Assembly: GCA_009881065.1 (NCBI GenBank)
Contig: WXFE01000163.1
Coordinates: 1 to 46,895 of the forward strand
Direction: 5' to 3'
DNA from: Bacteroidales bacterium
Lineage (GTDB): Bacteria > Bacteroidota > Bacteroidia > Bacteroidales > VadinHA17
DNA: 46,895 nt
In this document: positions 18,179 through 27,430 of the stretch, piece after piece
How positions within the stretch are numbered: the stretch's first letter is position 1
Layout: each line of letters opens with the position of its first letter
Made by a program: the position numbers and the translations under genes
Notes under the pieces: model-generated
What the model was told of the DNA's origin: nothing
The model's input: the letters and a program-made list of their open reading frames with translations, nothing else
The model's database searches: none

Positions 18179-19021
18179 TCAATAGGCTTTCAGGCTCATG
18201 TCAAGGCTTTTTATATGGTGGGTCAGAGCCCCTATTGAAATGTAATCCACGCCACACAGCGCATAATCTCTCACGTTTTCCAGGGTGATGCCTCCTGATG
18301 ATTCGGTCTCAGTTCTGCCGGCAATCAGAGCCACAGCCTCCCTGGTTTCAGGAATATTGAAATTGTCAAGCATAATCCGGTCAACCCCTCCCGTTTCAAG
18401 TATTTCCGCAACCTCCCTGATGTTCCGTGCTTCCACTTCTATCTTCAGGTTGAGTCTGTTTGCTGAGAGGTACTCCTGTGTCCGCCGGATTGCTGCTGCA
18501 ATACCCCCGGCATAGTCAATATGGTTATCCTTCAGCATGATCATATCATAGAGGCCCATACGGTGGTTGACTCCTCCTCCGGTGCGCACTGCCTCCTTTT
18601 CGAGTGCGCGCATTCCCGGGGTGGTTTTGCGGGTGTCAGTGATTTTTGCATTTGTGTCACTGACTTTTTCCGTATAGAGGGCGGTGGCTGTGGCTATGCC
18701 ACTCATTCTCTGCATAAAATTAAGCACCAGTCTCTCGGCGCGCAGGATAGAGTGAGCCTTGCCTGACACTGTCAGAGCTATGTCGCCGTATTGCACCCTG
18801 TCGCCGTCATGAAGAAGTATCTCCACCTGCAGTGACGGATCTGCAATGCTGAACACTTCGCGTGCAACGCGAAGCCCTGCTATGATGCCGCTTTCCTTTA
18901 CTATAAGCCTTGCGCGGCCCGTGGCAGTGTCAGGGATGGATGCAAGGGAACTGTGATCTCCGTCGCCCGTGTCTTCGGCAAGGGCATTGATAATAAATGA
19001 CCGTAGCTGGTTATCACTCAT
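18179..19021 (-). CDS. nadC: Quinolinate phosphoribosyltransferase (carboxylating)
   Basis: Cytoplasmic enzyme converting quinolinate and PRPP to nicotinate mononucleotide, CO2 and PPi in de novo NAD synthesis. Signatures: EDTGDGDHSS near the N-terminus, the substrate-binding run ITDTRKTTPGMRALEKEAV, GGGVNHRMGLYDMIMLKDNH, the acidic EVEARN and IMLDN, and the C-terminal GVDYISIGALTH phosphate-binding turn. The ATG at 19021 (280 aa) overlaps the last 8 bases of the DUF4783 gene (ATGAGTGA); an ATG four codons upstream (19033) is the alternative. nadA and nadB are not in the window. Confidence 0.95.
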   Translation of the reverse strand: MSDNQLRSFIINALAEDTGDGDHSSLASIPDTATGRARLIVKESGIIAGLRVAREVFSIADPSLQVEILLHDGDRVQYGDIALTVSGKAHSILRAERLVLNFMQRMSGIATATALYTEKVSDTNAKITDTRKTTPGMRALEKEAVRTGGGVNHRMGLYDMIMLKDNHIDYAGGIAAAIRRTQEYLSANRLNLKIEVEARNIREVAEILETGGVDRIMLDNFNIPETREAVALIAGRTETESSGGITLENVRDYALCGVDYISIGALTHHIKSLDMSLKAY

Positions 19022-19415
19022 TGTCAGCTTCAATCCTAATCTGGTGTATCAGGGGGTTACCGTCAACTTTCTTCAGCAGGAAATAAACGCGGAACTTGCC
19101 CTTATCTGTTTCCAGGTTCGCTATTGCATACTGGGCGTCGCCCCTCGCCCCCTGGTGCCTGATGACAAATTCCCGTGAGCGGTAGCGTGTGAAAAAATCT
19201 TTCAGTATGGTTTCAGCTACACTCTTACTGTAAAAGTCCTCCTTGCCCGGCAGAACCAGCTCAACTGTCTTGTTGAGGTACTCGGAGAGCCCCGAAGCGC
19301 TTCCCGTACGGAAGGCGATTGCGATACCTGCAGGTATCCTGGGCTGATCCTGGGCAGAAAGCAGAAATGTGAAGGTGAGAAGCACACCTGCGATTGCCAT
19401 AATCTTTTTATTCAT
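19014..19415 (-). CDS. Secreted DUF4783-family protein
   Basis: Small exported protein of 133 aa. The signal peptide MNKKIMAIAGVLLTFTFLLSAQ is followed by a compact NTF2-like alpha+beta domain typical of DUF4783 (VAETILKDFFTRYRSREFVI, HQGARGDAQYAIANLET, KFRVYFLLKKVDGNPLIHQI). The frame is open to 19484, but the ATG at 19415 is the one that gives a signal peptide and lies behind two TAnnTTTG boxes. The gene heads a minus-strand operon with nadC (8-base overlap) and the YihY-like gene. Its function is unknown. In Bacteroidota I recall this family beside nadC, which suggests a shared transcript and not necessarily a shared pathway. Confidence 0.8.
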   Translation of the reverse strand: MNKKIMAIAGVLLTFTFLLSAQDQPRIPAGIAIAFRTGSASGLSEYLNKTVELVLPGKEDFYSKSVAETILKDFFTRYRSREFVIRHQGARGDAQYAIANLETDKGKFRVYFLLKKVDGNPLIHQIRIEADNE

Positions 19416-19450
19416 TTTGTTTCCTTTATGCTTTACAAGTAAGGACAAAG

Positions 19451-19468
19451 CAAATTTAACCAAATATA
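19451..19468 (-). promoter_or_regulatory. Two candidate -7 boxes for the DUF4783-nadC operon
   Basis: On the minus strand 19461-19468 reads TATATTTG and 19451-19458 reads TAAATTTG, both exact TAnnTTTG matches. The start codon is 36-46 bases downstream. A TTTTTG lies just upstream of the first box, closer than a normal -33 element. Confidence 0.45.
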
Positions 19469-19529
19469 TCAAAAACCGAACCACTTTTAATTATCAGGAA
19501 GCCCTGCCCGCAATAAAGGGCTTAATTGC

Positions 19530-19537
19530 TATATTTG
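19530..19537 (+). promoter_or_regulatory. -7 box for rlmH and the kinase gene
   Basis: TATATTTG, an exact TAnnTTTG match 29 bases before the rlmH start codon. No clear -33 element is seen. Confidence 0.45.
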
Positions 19538-19565
19538 CCATACTCAACAGAAACCGGGGAGAGTA

Positions 19566-20039
19566 ATGAAGATGGTGCTCCTGCTGACTGGAAAAACTGA
19601 TCAGTCATGGATAAGAGACGGGGTGGCGGAATATGAGAAGAGAATCTCAAAGTACGCCCGTCTCGAAACAATCACTCTCCCCGATATCAGAAACCCGGGC
19701 AACCGCCCGGCAGAATGGGTAAAGGCCGCGGAGGCAGAGAAGATACTTGCACAGTTCCGGAGTGATGATCACGTGGTCCTGCTTGATGAACGCGGGAAGG
19801 GTTATTCAACGCTGGAACTTGCTGACTGGATGCGCCGGACAGTGATGCTGCCGGCAAAAAGAATCGTGTTTGTGGTGGGAGGACCCTATGGCTTCGATTC
19901 CTCGGTAACGGCAAGGGCAGATCATATGCTGTCACTCTCGAGGCTCACCTTCTCACATCAGGTGGTACGATTATTGTTCGCGGAACAACTATACAGGGTG
20001 CTTTCGGTAATTGCCGGAGACCCATATCATCATGAATAG
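19566..20039 (+). CDS. rlmH: 23S rRNA (pseudouridine1915-N3)-methyltransferase
   Basis: SPOUT-class methyltransferase of 157 aa, the normal RlmH length, which methylates pseudouridine 1915 in helix 69 of 23S rRNA on assembled ribosomes using SAM. The trefoil-knot residues are clear: VVLLDERGKGYSTLELADWM, IVFVVGGPYGF (the SAM-binding glycine loop) and the C-terminal LSLSRLTFSHQVVRLLFAEQ with LYRVLSVIAGDPYHHE. Its stop codon overlaps the start of the kinase gene (ATGAATAG), which suggests translational coupling. Confidence 0.96.
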   Translation: MKMVLLLTGKTDQSWIRDGVAEYEKRISKYARLETITLPDIRNPGNRPAEWVKAAEAEKILAQFRSDDHVVLLDERGKGYSTLELADWMRRTVMLPAKRIVFVVGGPYGFDSSVTARADHMLSLSRLTFSHQVVRLLFAEQLYRVLSVIAGDPYHHE

Positions 20040-23000
20040 CCTTATGGCTGAGAAACTGAAGAACATCAGGATAGTAGGAGTTGCCCTTCTCATCACTGTT
20101 GCCCTGGCAGCAGTTGCTGACCTTCTCTATTTCAGTGACCTGGAGTGGAGATACCGTACAGCACGCGCTGATGCCAGGCTCAAATCACTTGAGAATTATG
20201 CCGGGGAGTTGCTCAGGACAGCTGAAGAAATGATCTCCGAAGCGGGTGATTCTTCGGTACTGTTCCATAGTACTCTGGGCAGCGACGCCCTGAAGAAGGG
20301 GATCACCCTGCTGGTTTACCATGAGCGACGCATAGCCTACTGGTCAGACAACAGCATTGCCTTCCCGGTGATCTATGAGGAACATTTTGATGAGCATAAG
20401 CCGGTCTTCTACAGCAATGGCTGGTTCATACCGGTATACCTTGAAAACAGTGAATATGAGATGGTGGCGCTGATCAAGGTGTACAGGCAGTACCCCATCG
20501 TGAATGATATCCTTCAGACAGGCTTTCCCGAGACGTTTTCTCTTCCTGATGGGGTCAAAATCACCTTTGACCCTTCCGCCTCGGACTTCATTATATGGGG
20601 ATCGGAGGAAGAATATCACTTCGGTCTTATTTTCCCCGAAACAAAGCCCAACACCATATTCCTGGCCATCCCGGCGCTGTTATGGCTTATTGTCCTTTTC
20701 CTCCTGGTAAGGCTGGTACTCCTTGTTGCCCGGCATATTGACATGAAATCCAGGACGCCATCAGGTATTGTCTTTGCATTTGCTGCGCTTCTGGCGGTAT
20801 ACGGAGTCATTCTTCTGACGGGATTGCCGCGTTCGGTAACCTCAACCGGGCTGTTTTCACCGTTCAACTGGTCAGCCGGCAGGTTGATTCCGACTGTAGG
20901 ACACGTCCTGCTTCTCGGCATACTGGTCCTTTCAGGTATCCGGTTCACATTCAGGAGCGACAGGTTCAGCAAGCCGTGGAGCGGGAAGGGTATTTGGAAA
21001 TATCTGGTCCCGGGAGTGATACTGGCAATGGGATATGTCATATTCCTCCTGGTTGAGGCCCATTTCAGGGACCTGGTGGTGAATTCGGCAATCAGTTTTG
21101 AGGCATTCCGGATACTTGACATGACCTTCATGAGCCTGGCCGGCATAGTCTCTGTGATGCTGTTGCTGACCATCCCTGTGATACTTATCATGTACGCAGC
21201 CAGGATGATGCACGGATGGTCGTCGCGTGAGATTCTTGCAGTTGCCGGCGGCATCACGTTGCTGCTCCCTCTGGCATGCCTCGCCGATACCGGCTGCAAT
21301 GGCTGGAGCATCCTCTGGATACTGGTGATGATCACCACAGCTTTTATATGGCAGAGGAAATCCTATTCCGGGGTATCACTCGCAATCATCTACTCGGTAA
21401 TAACGGCCATGCTCTCCACCGCACTTATAATCAAATACTCAATCATCAGGGAGGAGAGAAACATGAAGGTAATGGCCGTCTCACTGGCCAGTGACAATGA
21501 TATGGTGGCAGAAGGGATGATTATTGACATGTGGCCTTCCCTGGAGAGTGACACTGTGCTTGCCCGGCTGGTCAAAAAGGAATTCATCACTCCCGGCGAC
21601 CTCAATTCTGTCTACAGGTATCTTGAGGATGGCTATTTCTACGGTTACTGGCAGAACTATGATATCAGCATCGTGATCTGCCGTAATGACTCACCCCTCA
21701 GCCTGGGCTCCACGGGTGCAGAGGTGGCCAACTGCTTCGACTGGTTTGACAACCGCATAAGGAATGAGGGTGATACCATCACGAATACCGGCTTTTACTT
21801 CATGCGCAACCAGGCCGGAAGAGCCTGGTACTTGTCAAAGCTCCTGTATGAGATATCACCGGGAGTGACCAACGGGCTCTTCATTGAGCTGGTCAGCCAT
21901 ATAGAGACGTTCCTGGCAGGCTACCCTGAGTTGCTGCTCGACGGTGGTTATCAGAGATTTCCCATGCTTAAGGATATCTCGTACGCGAAATACAACAAGG
22001 GCGTGCTGGTTCTGAGGTCAGGCGAATATCCGTATGATGCCTCCATCTCCGGGGGTCAGCCGGAGAGGGAGGAGTTCAGGTTTGAGGATGGCAGGGATTA
22101 CAAACACCTGTACTATACACTGGGTGACATGACCCTTGCTGTCACTGTAACCAGGGTAAAGTTCCTTGACCGGATAATCACTTTTGCCTATCTCTTCATT
22201 GCCAACCTTACCTACGTAATAATACTGCTTGTCATCTTCACTATGAAGCCTGCCGAGCTACTGAAGACGGATACTTTTCGCCGGCGTCTGCAACTGTCAT
22301 TTGCAGCCGTCCTTACCATGGTCTTCATAATTGTGATTACAGGAGCACTTATATTGAGCACCAGACAGTTCCGCAGTAATCACCTAAGGATAATAAGTGA
22401 AAAAACGGCATCGCTCGCCATTGAGCTGGATCACAAGCTCTCAACGGAGAAGACGCTTGACAGAGGGTGGCAAACGCCTGATTATCCCACTCTTAACCAT
22501 CTGCTGGTGAAGTTCTCAAATGTCTTCTTTACTGACATTAATCTCTATTCACCTTCCGGGAGGCTCATAGCCACATCAAGGCCTGAGGTCTTTTCGCGCA
22601 AGCTTGAAGGAAGCATGATTGATCCTGTCGCTTTCGGTATGCTTACATCCGGAGGCAGGGATGAATTTATTAATACTGAGAGCATTGGAAATATGAGTTT
22701 CCTCTCAGCCTATCTTTCATTTTACAATGAGAACAACGAGCTCCTGGCCTATCTCAACATACCATATTTTGCCATGCAGAACCTCCTGACAAAGGAGACT
22801 TCGAACCTTATTGTCACACTCGTCAACTTTGCACTTCTGTTCCTGTTGATTATGATGTGGGTGGCAGTCTTTTTGAGTGAAAGGATTATCAGGCCGCTCA
22901 GTATGCTTCAGGAGGCAATGGCTTCAGTTGCCTACGGAAGGAAGAATGAACATATAAGATATGACAGTCGCGATGAGGTTGGCGAGCTTGTGAGACAATA

Positions 23001-23733
23001 CAACCGGATGACCGATGAGCTGGAAGAGAGCGCCGGCAAGCTTGCGCGCACCGAACGTGAGATGGCCTGGCGTGAGATGGCCAGGCAGATTGCCCATGAG
23101 ATCAAGAACCCTCTCACCCCGATGAAGCTCAATGTGCAGCAACTGTTAAAATCCTGGAATGACAGGGTTTCTGATTTTGAAAAGAAAATCGAGAGCTTTA
23201 CAGTCAATCAGATTGAATATATTGACAACCTTTCCAATATTGCTTCAGCTTTCTCATCTTTCGCCAAGATGCCGGTGGCAGAACCTGCCGAGGTTGACGT
23301 TCTGGCCCAGCTGAACACCACTCTCGCCATGTTCGGCCATGCTGACGATACAACCATTACACTGGAAAGTGGCAACATCACCAGGGCAGTAGTGATGGCT
23401 GACAGGGAACATCTGAACAGTATCTTTTCAAACCTGCTGAAGAACGCGATACAGTCTATACCTCCCGGCAGAATGGGAGAAATCAGGATAGCACTTTCTG
23501 CTGATGACAGTCATGTGAGGGTAAGATTCATTGACAACGGCACCGGTATTCCGGATGAGCTGATTCCCAAAATGTTCACTCCTAATTTTACCACAAAATC
23601 ATCAGGTATGGGGCTTGGTTTATCAATTGTAAAACGATATGTCGAGGGAGCCGGCGGAAAGATCTGGTTTACAACGGAGCAGGACAAGGGAACTGTTTTT
23701 ACTGTGGAGTTTCCCCTGCTCTTTGCTGTTTAG
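20032..23733 (+). CDS. NtrY-like sensor histidine kinase with about twelve membrane segments
   Basis: Very large inner-membrane sensor kinase (1233 aa from the ATG at 20032; an ATG at 20044 is possible). About twelve hydrophobic segments are visible: one near residues 13-33, a periplasmic-sized region to 206, eight between about 207 and 472, a second soluble region (473-714), two at about 715-775, a third soluble domain (about 776-925), and the last at 926-950. A HAMP domain (about 950-1002; RDEVGELVRQYNRM) precedes the HisKA box with phospho-acceptor His1022 in ARQIAHEIKNPLTPMKL, the wording typical of NtrY. The HATPase_c boxes are NLLKNAIQSI (N), DNGTGIP (G1), MFTPNFTTK (F) and GMGLGLSIVKRYVE (G2). 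All catalytic motifs are intact. No response regulator is encoded nearby, so partner and signal are unknown. Confidence 0.9.
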   Translation: MNSLMAEKLKNIRIVGVALLITVALAAVADLLYFSDLEWRYRTARADARLKSLENYAGELLRTAEEMISEAGDSSVLFHSTLGSDALKKGITLLVYHERRIAYWSDNSIAFPVIYEEHFDEHKPVFYSNGWFIPVYLENSEYEMVALIKVYRQYPIVNDILQTGFPETFSLPDGVKITFDPSASDFIIWGSEEEYHFGLIFPETKPNTIFLAIPALLWLIVLFLLVRLVLLVARHIDMKSRTPSGIVFAFAALLAVYGVILLTGLPRSVTSTGLFSPFNWSAGRLIPTVGHVLLLGILVLSGIRFTFRSDRFSKPWSGKGIWKYLVPGVILAMGYVIFLLVEAHFRDLVVNSAISFEAFRILDMTFMSLAGIVSVMLLLTIPVILIMYAARMMHGWSSREILAVAGGITLLLPLACLADTGCNGWSILWILVMITTAFIWQRKSYSGVSLAIIYSVITAMLSTALIIKYSIIREERNMKVMAVSLASDNDMVAEGMIIDMWPSLESDTVLARLVKKEFITPGDLNSVYRYLEDGYFYGYWQNYDISIVICRNDSPLSLGSTGAEVANCFDWFDNRIRNEGDTITNTGFYFMRNQAGRAWYLSKLLYEISPGVTNGLFIELVSHIETFLAGYPELLLDGGYQRFPMLKDISYAKYNKGVLVLRSGEYPYDASISGGQPEREEFRFEDGRDYKHLYYTLGDMTLAVTVTRVKFLDRIITFAYLFIANLTYVIILLVIFTMKPAELLKTDTFRRRLQLSFAAVLTMVFIIVITGALILSTRQFRSNHLRIISEKTASLAIELDHKLSTEKTLDRGWQTPDYPTLNHLLVKFSNVFFTDINLYSPSGRLIATSRPEVFSRKLEGSMIDPVAFGMLTSGGRDEFINTESIGNMSFLSAYLSFYNENNELLAYLNIPYFAMQNLLTKETSNLIVTLVNFALLFLLIMMWVAVFLSERIIRPLSMLQEAMASVAYGRKNEHIRYDSRDEVGELVRQYNRMTDELEESAGKLARTEREMAWREMARQIAHEIKNPLTPMKLNVQQLLKSWNDRVSDFEKKIESFTVNQIEYIDNLSNIASAFSSFAKMPVAEPAEVDVLAQLNTTLAMFGHADDTTITLESGNITRAVVMADREHLNSIFSNLLKNAIQSIPPGRMGEIRIALSADDSHVRVRFIDNGTGIPDELIPKMFTPNFTTKSSGMGLGLSIVKRYVEGAGGKIWFTTEQDKGTVFTVEFPLLFAV

Positions 23734-23814
23734 TCTCTTTAAACACAGGGCAGCTAAAATATTCTGCGTTTTTCTCAGTTTTAATAACGTAGATTAGCAA
23801 ACCAGTCCCTTAAG

Positions 23815-26800
23815 ATGCCCCTTAGTTTCCGTAACATAGCAAGGAGTTATCTTCTGATAATTGTGCTGTTGTTAACATTTGGTTCTCTGTTGGTGTCAGG
23901 GCAGACGCCTCTCCTTACCGGTCAGATAAACCGGTATGCGAAGGTCACTGCCGTTGGTACCAGTCATGTCATTGTGGATAACGCCGGTCAGTTTGCTGCC
24001 GGTGACACCGTTATGGTGATGCAGATGAACGGGGTGGTGATCAATGCTGGTACTGACCTGGGGGGGAATTATCAGGCTGCAACAGGAGCTCCCGGAAAGT
24101 ATGAGATAATAATTGTGTCATCAGTCAATACGGGCACCCGCAGGATTGATTTTTCCCGTGTGCTGATGAATACCTATGATCCTGCTGCAAGTGTACAGCT
24201 TGTTAAGGTAAGAACTTACCGTGATGCGGTTGTCAATACCCAGCTTTCATGCCAGGCATGGGATTCAGCCTCGGTCACCGGTGGGGTTCTGGTGTTCATG
24301 GTAAAGGGAGTTCTGACGCTCAACTCAAATATAAATGTTGCCGGGACCGGATTCAGGGGAGGTATCGTGTCACAGGGACTGGGCTGGTGCCAGAATGCTC
24401 ATGATACTCTCAGGTATGAATCATACAACATATGGTCAGTTGTTGCAGGGTACAAAGGTGAAGGTCTTGCCATACGTACTGCCATGGGCCAGCCTCTTTA
24501 TCCTTCCTTCATGAAGGGTAAGGGTGCGAATATGACCGGTGGCGGGGGTGGCAACGGACACTTCTCCGGAGGTGGAGGAGGTTCCAATTACGGTTCCGGA
24601 AGTGTCGGCGACCAGGAGATGCCTTCTGTAAACTGTGGTTTTCTCTGGACGGGAGGCCGGCCGGGATTCACGGTTGCCAGTTATTCCACACTGAATACGG
24701 GAGTTTATATGGGTGGCGGCGGCGGCGCTTCAGTTTACCTGACGACGCCTACCACCTCAGCCGGTGGAAACGGGGGAGGTATTGTGATCATACATGCTGA
24801 CACCATTGTGGGTAACGGCAGAATAATCACTGCAAACGGCGCAGCGGCAAATAACAATACCGCTCTGAATGCCGGTGCCGGTGGCGGAGGTGGCGGAGGG
24901 TCGGTTATAATAAGCACCAGACATTTCCTTTCTGCGCCTGTACTCTCTGCTGACGGTGGCAGGGGAGGCAATAATGTAAACCAGAATGGCGTCGGCGGTG
25001 GTGGTGGCGGCGGACTGATCTGGACTGCCGGGACATTCCCCGGAACGGCAACGGTTGACGGCGGACAGGGTGGCATACACAGCAGCGGAGACCCTAACCG
25101 TGACGGCTTACCCGGACTTATACGAAACAACCTTAACCTGCCGCTTAACGGCTTTCTTTTCAATGAGATATATATAGCCTATAACCAGAACCAGCTTGAC
25201 TCAATCTGCGAAGGGATGGTTCCCCCGAAACTTACCGGCACGATGCCGGCAGGAGGGAGTGGCACATACACATACCAGTGGCAGCGAAGCTATGACAACA
25301 TTAACTGGTCAAACGTGCCCGGTACTTCCTTCGAATATACGCCTGCGGCAAGTGAATCAGCCACAGTCTGGTTCAGGAGGGTGGTCAGTGACGGCGCCGG
25401 TATCATTGACCGCAGCCTGCCTGTGCAGATTATCGTTCACCCGCGCATAACCGGAAATATCATAGGCAATGACACTACGCTATGCTACAACATGAATCCG
25501 GAGGAGCTCTATCCGCTGAATTCAGGTCCTGCAGGAGGGAATGGCATCTACTTTTACCAGTGGGAGCAGAGCGCTGACAACGTTACATGGGCCAATGCTG
25601 CCGGTGTCAGTACTGCAGCAAGGTATAACCCTCAGGCCCTGACTGCCACGATGCACTATCACAGGAGAGTCAGTTCGGGAGCCTGCGTTGATGTCAGCTC
25701 ACCCGTCACAGTAACCATATTGCCTCTCATTACCAACAACAATATAACGGCTGACCAGACCATATGCGAGGGGACTCTCTTCAGCAACCTGTCAGGCAGC
25801 AACCCCGTTGGCGGAGCCGGAGCCGGCAGCTACGGATACCAGTGGATGAGCAGCACTGACAACACCAACTGGCAACCGGCACCAGGATCAGCTACCTCAT
25901 CCGGTTATAACGTGACGAATGATTCACCTGGCACAACCTGGTACAGGAGGGTGGTTTACAGTGGCCCCCTTAACACATGTCAGTCGACCAGCAACAGTGT
26001 CACCCTGATCTGCCACCCGGCGATAACCAACAATGTCATATCTGCTGACCAGACCATCTGTGAAGGCACTGCGCCGGCAACCATTGACGGGACCGTTCCT
26101 GCCAACGGAGCCGGAGCCGGCACCTACGGCTACCAGTGGATGAGCAGCTCCAACGGGGGATCATTCAGCAATATCAGCGGCGCTACCACTGAAGACCTTC
26201 CCGGCACCACCCTTACCGCCGATATCTGGTACAGGCGTGTGGTGACCTCATCTGCCTGCACCAGCACCAGCAACACTGTTCACATCACGGTTGATCCGCG
26301 CATTACCGGATTTGACATAAACCTCCCGGCGAATGGGCATGATACCATTTGCACAGGAACAGCGCCGGGCCTCCTCTCGGGAACTCCAGCAGGAGGACTG
26401 GGTACATTCACATACGCATGGGCCTTGTCAACTGACAACAATTACTTCATACCACTCCCTGAAACCGGTCAATCATACCAGCATGGCAACCTTACGGCAA
26501 CAACATGGTTCCGCAGGAGTGTTACCTCAGGTGCCTGCTCGGTGAGTTCAGTTTTCCGGATTACCGTTCTGCCACAGATAACCGGCAATGTCATCACTGC
26601 TGATCAGACGGTTTGCAACACGCATACCCCGGCAGCCCTTACCGGCAGCACACTCTCAGGCGGTGACGGCAGGTACAGGTACCTGTGGGAAGGGAAAAAG
26701 CCTCAGTCATCTGAATGGACAGCTGCACCGGGCACCAACAATGCTGCATCATATCAGCCCGCGATGCTTGATGAAACAACACAGTTCAGGAGGCATGTCT

Positions 26801-27429
26801 TCTCCGGTGAGAACAACTGTTGTGTTTCAGTATCTGCCCCGGTTACAGTGAATGTTGACATTATGCCCGTTAATATAAGTGCGGGAGCTGACCGTACACT
26901 GCTTCCCTATCAGCTGGCAGCCGTTCTGGAAGGAAGTTTTGACGGTGAGGGAACCTCATTATGGCGTTATGATGTTAGCAGCGGGAATGCAAAGCCGGTC
27001 TTTGCAACACCTCTTGAAAAGATCACCGAAGTAAGGAAACTGGAGTTCGGAGCCAACACTTTTATCTTCGCGGTCACAAACGGTGCGTGCATAGCGCCTG
27101 AGGCGACTGTGACACTTACAGTGCCTGATCTGATCATACCCCAGGGGGTAACACCAAACAATGATGGCATAAATGACTACTTCAACGTTGAGGGGCTGGA
27201 GTTTACACACAATGAGCTTGTCATTATCAACAGTGCAGGCGCTGTTGTCTACAGGGCTGATGATTACCGCAGCAATGATCCGGTTGGCGCCTGGACAGGG
27301 CTTGACCTGAACGGACGGGAGGTACCCGATGGAACCTACTATTACCTGTTGACCATAACGGGAGCGCAGGACCTGAATGTTCCTGAATACTCGGCTCATA
27401 TCAGCGGATTTATCATTCTCAGGAGATAA
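23815..27429 (+). CDS. T9SS type B cargo: Gly-rich region, six Ig-like repeats, gliding-type C-terminal sorting domain
   Basis: Predicted secreted adhesin-like protein of 1204 aa. A signal peptide ends near residue 30 (LLVSGQ). Residues about 30-160 are a beta-rich domain, and about 170-440 are a beta-rich region with many Gly-Gly runs. Six Ig-like repeats of about 94 residues follow (about 465-1015; pattern ADQTICEGT...Y.YQW..S.DN..W...W.RRVV.SG.C). The C-terminus is a type B sorting domain of the gliding-motility family: VTPNNDGINDYFNVEG, then ELVIINSAGAVVY, DGTYYYLLTITG and a basic end (ILRR). Such proteins cross the outer membrane through the type IX system and are commonly held by a PorP/SprF partner, which is the next gene after a single base. 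It is probably a SprB-like surface filament or adhesin; ligand unknown. Confidence 0.88.
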   Translation: MPLSFRNIARSYLLIIVLLLTFGSLLVSGQTPLLTGQINRYAKVTAVGTSHVIVDNAGQFAAGDTVMVMQMNGVVINAGTDLGGNYQAATGAPGKYEIIIVSSVNTGTRRIDFSRVLMNTYDPAASVQLVKVRTYRDAVVNTQLSCQAWDSASVTGGVLVFMVKGVLTLNSNINVAGTGFRGGIVSQGLGWCQNAHDTLRYESYNIWSVVAGYKGEGLAIRTAMGQPLYPSFMKGKGANMTGGGGGNGHFSGGGGGSNYGSGSVGDQEMPSVNCGFLWTGGRPGFTVASYSTLNTGVYMGGGGGASVYLTTPTTSAGGNGGGIVIIHADTIVGNGRIITANGAAANNNTALNAGAGGGGGGGSVIISTRHFLSAPVLSADGGRGGNNVNQNGVGGGGGGGLIWTAGTFPGTATVDGGQGGIHSSGDPNRDGLPGLIRNNLNLPLNGFLFNEIYIAYNQNQLDSICEGMVPPKLTGTMPAGGSGTYTYQWQRSYDNINWSNVPGTSFEYTPAASESATVWFRRVVSDGAGIIDRSLPVQIIVHPRITGNIIGNDTTLCYNMNPEELYPLNSGPAGGNGIYFYQWEQSADNVTWANAAGVSTAARYNPQALTATMHYHRRVSSGACVDVSSPVTVTILPLITNNNITADQTICEGTLFSNLSGSNPVGGAGAGSYGYQWMSSTDNTNWQPAPGSATSSGYNVTNDSPGTTWYRRVVYSGPLNTCQSTSNSVTLICHPAITNNVISADQTICEGTAPATIDGTVPANGAGAGTYGYQWMSSSNGGSFSNISGATTEDLPGTTLTADIWYRRVVTSSACTSTSNTVHITVDPRITGFDINLPANGHDTICTGTAPGLLSGTPAGGLGTFTYAWALSTDNNYFIPLPETGQSYQHGNLTATTWFRRSVTSGACSVSSVFRITVLPQITGNVITADQTVCNTHTPAALTGSTLSGGDGRYRYLWEGKKPQSSEWTAAPGTNNAASYQPAMLDETTQFRRHVFSGENNCCVSVSAPVTVNVDIMPVNISAGADRTLLPYQLAAVLEGSFDGEGTSLWRYDVSSGNAKPVFATPLEKITEVRKLEFGANTFIFAVTNGACIAPEATVTLTVPDLIIPQGVTPNNDGINDYFNVEGLEFTHNELVIINSAGAVVYRADDYRSNDPVGAWTGLDLNGREVPDGTYYYLLTITGAQDLNVPEYSAHISGFIILRR
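25200..26862 (+). repeat. Six tandem Ig-like repeats inside the T9SS cargo gene
   Basis: Repeat units of about 280 bases begin near 25200, 25441, 25726, 26016, 26299 and 26576. Units 3, 4 and 6 share the strongest wording (ADQTICEG / ADQTICEG / ADQTVCNT), and units 3 and 4 share GAGAG.YGYQWMSS. Each encodes one Ig-like domain with a conserved Cys pair and the Y-Q-W and R-R-V strands. Confidence 0.8.
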
Positions 27430-27430
27430 G

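Noticed and set aside
23745..23805. Promoter and terminator between the kinase gene and the T9SS operon
   Set aside because: The only -7 candidate (TAGATTAG) has a mismatch in the core, and the GCAG/CTGC stem is only four bases, so neither is listed as a feature.
24735..25163. Proline-rich open frame on the minus strand
   Set aside because: It is the reverse complement of the glycine-rich region of the T9SS cargo; GGN-rich DNA reads as poly-Pro on the other strand.
24530..26862. Repetitive DNA considered as CRISPR or mobile element
   Set aside because: The repetition is protein-coding (glycine runs and Ig-like domains) within one open frame; there are no short identical repeats with unique spacers and no transposase.
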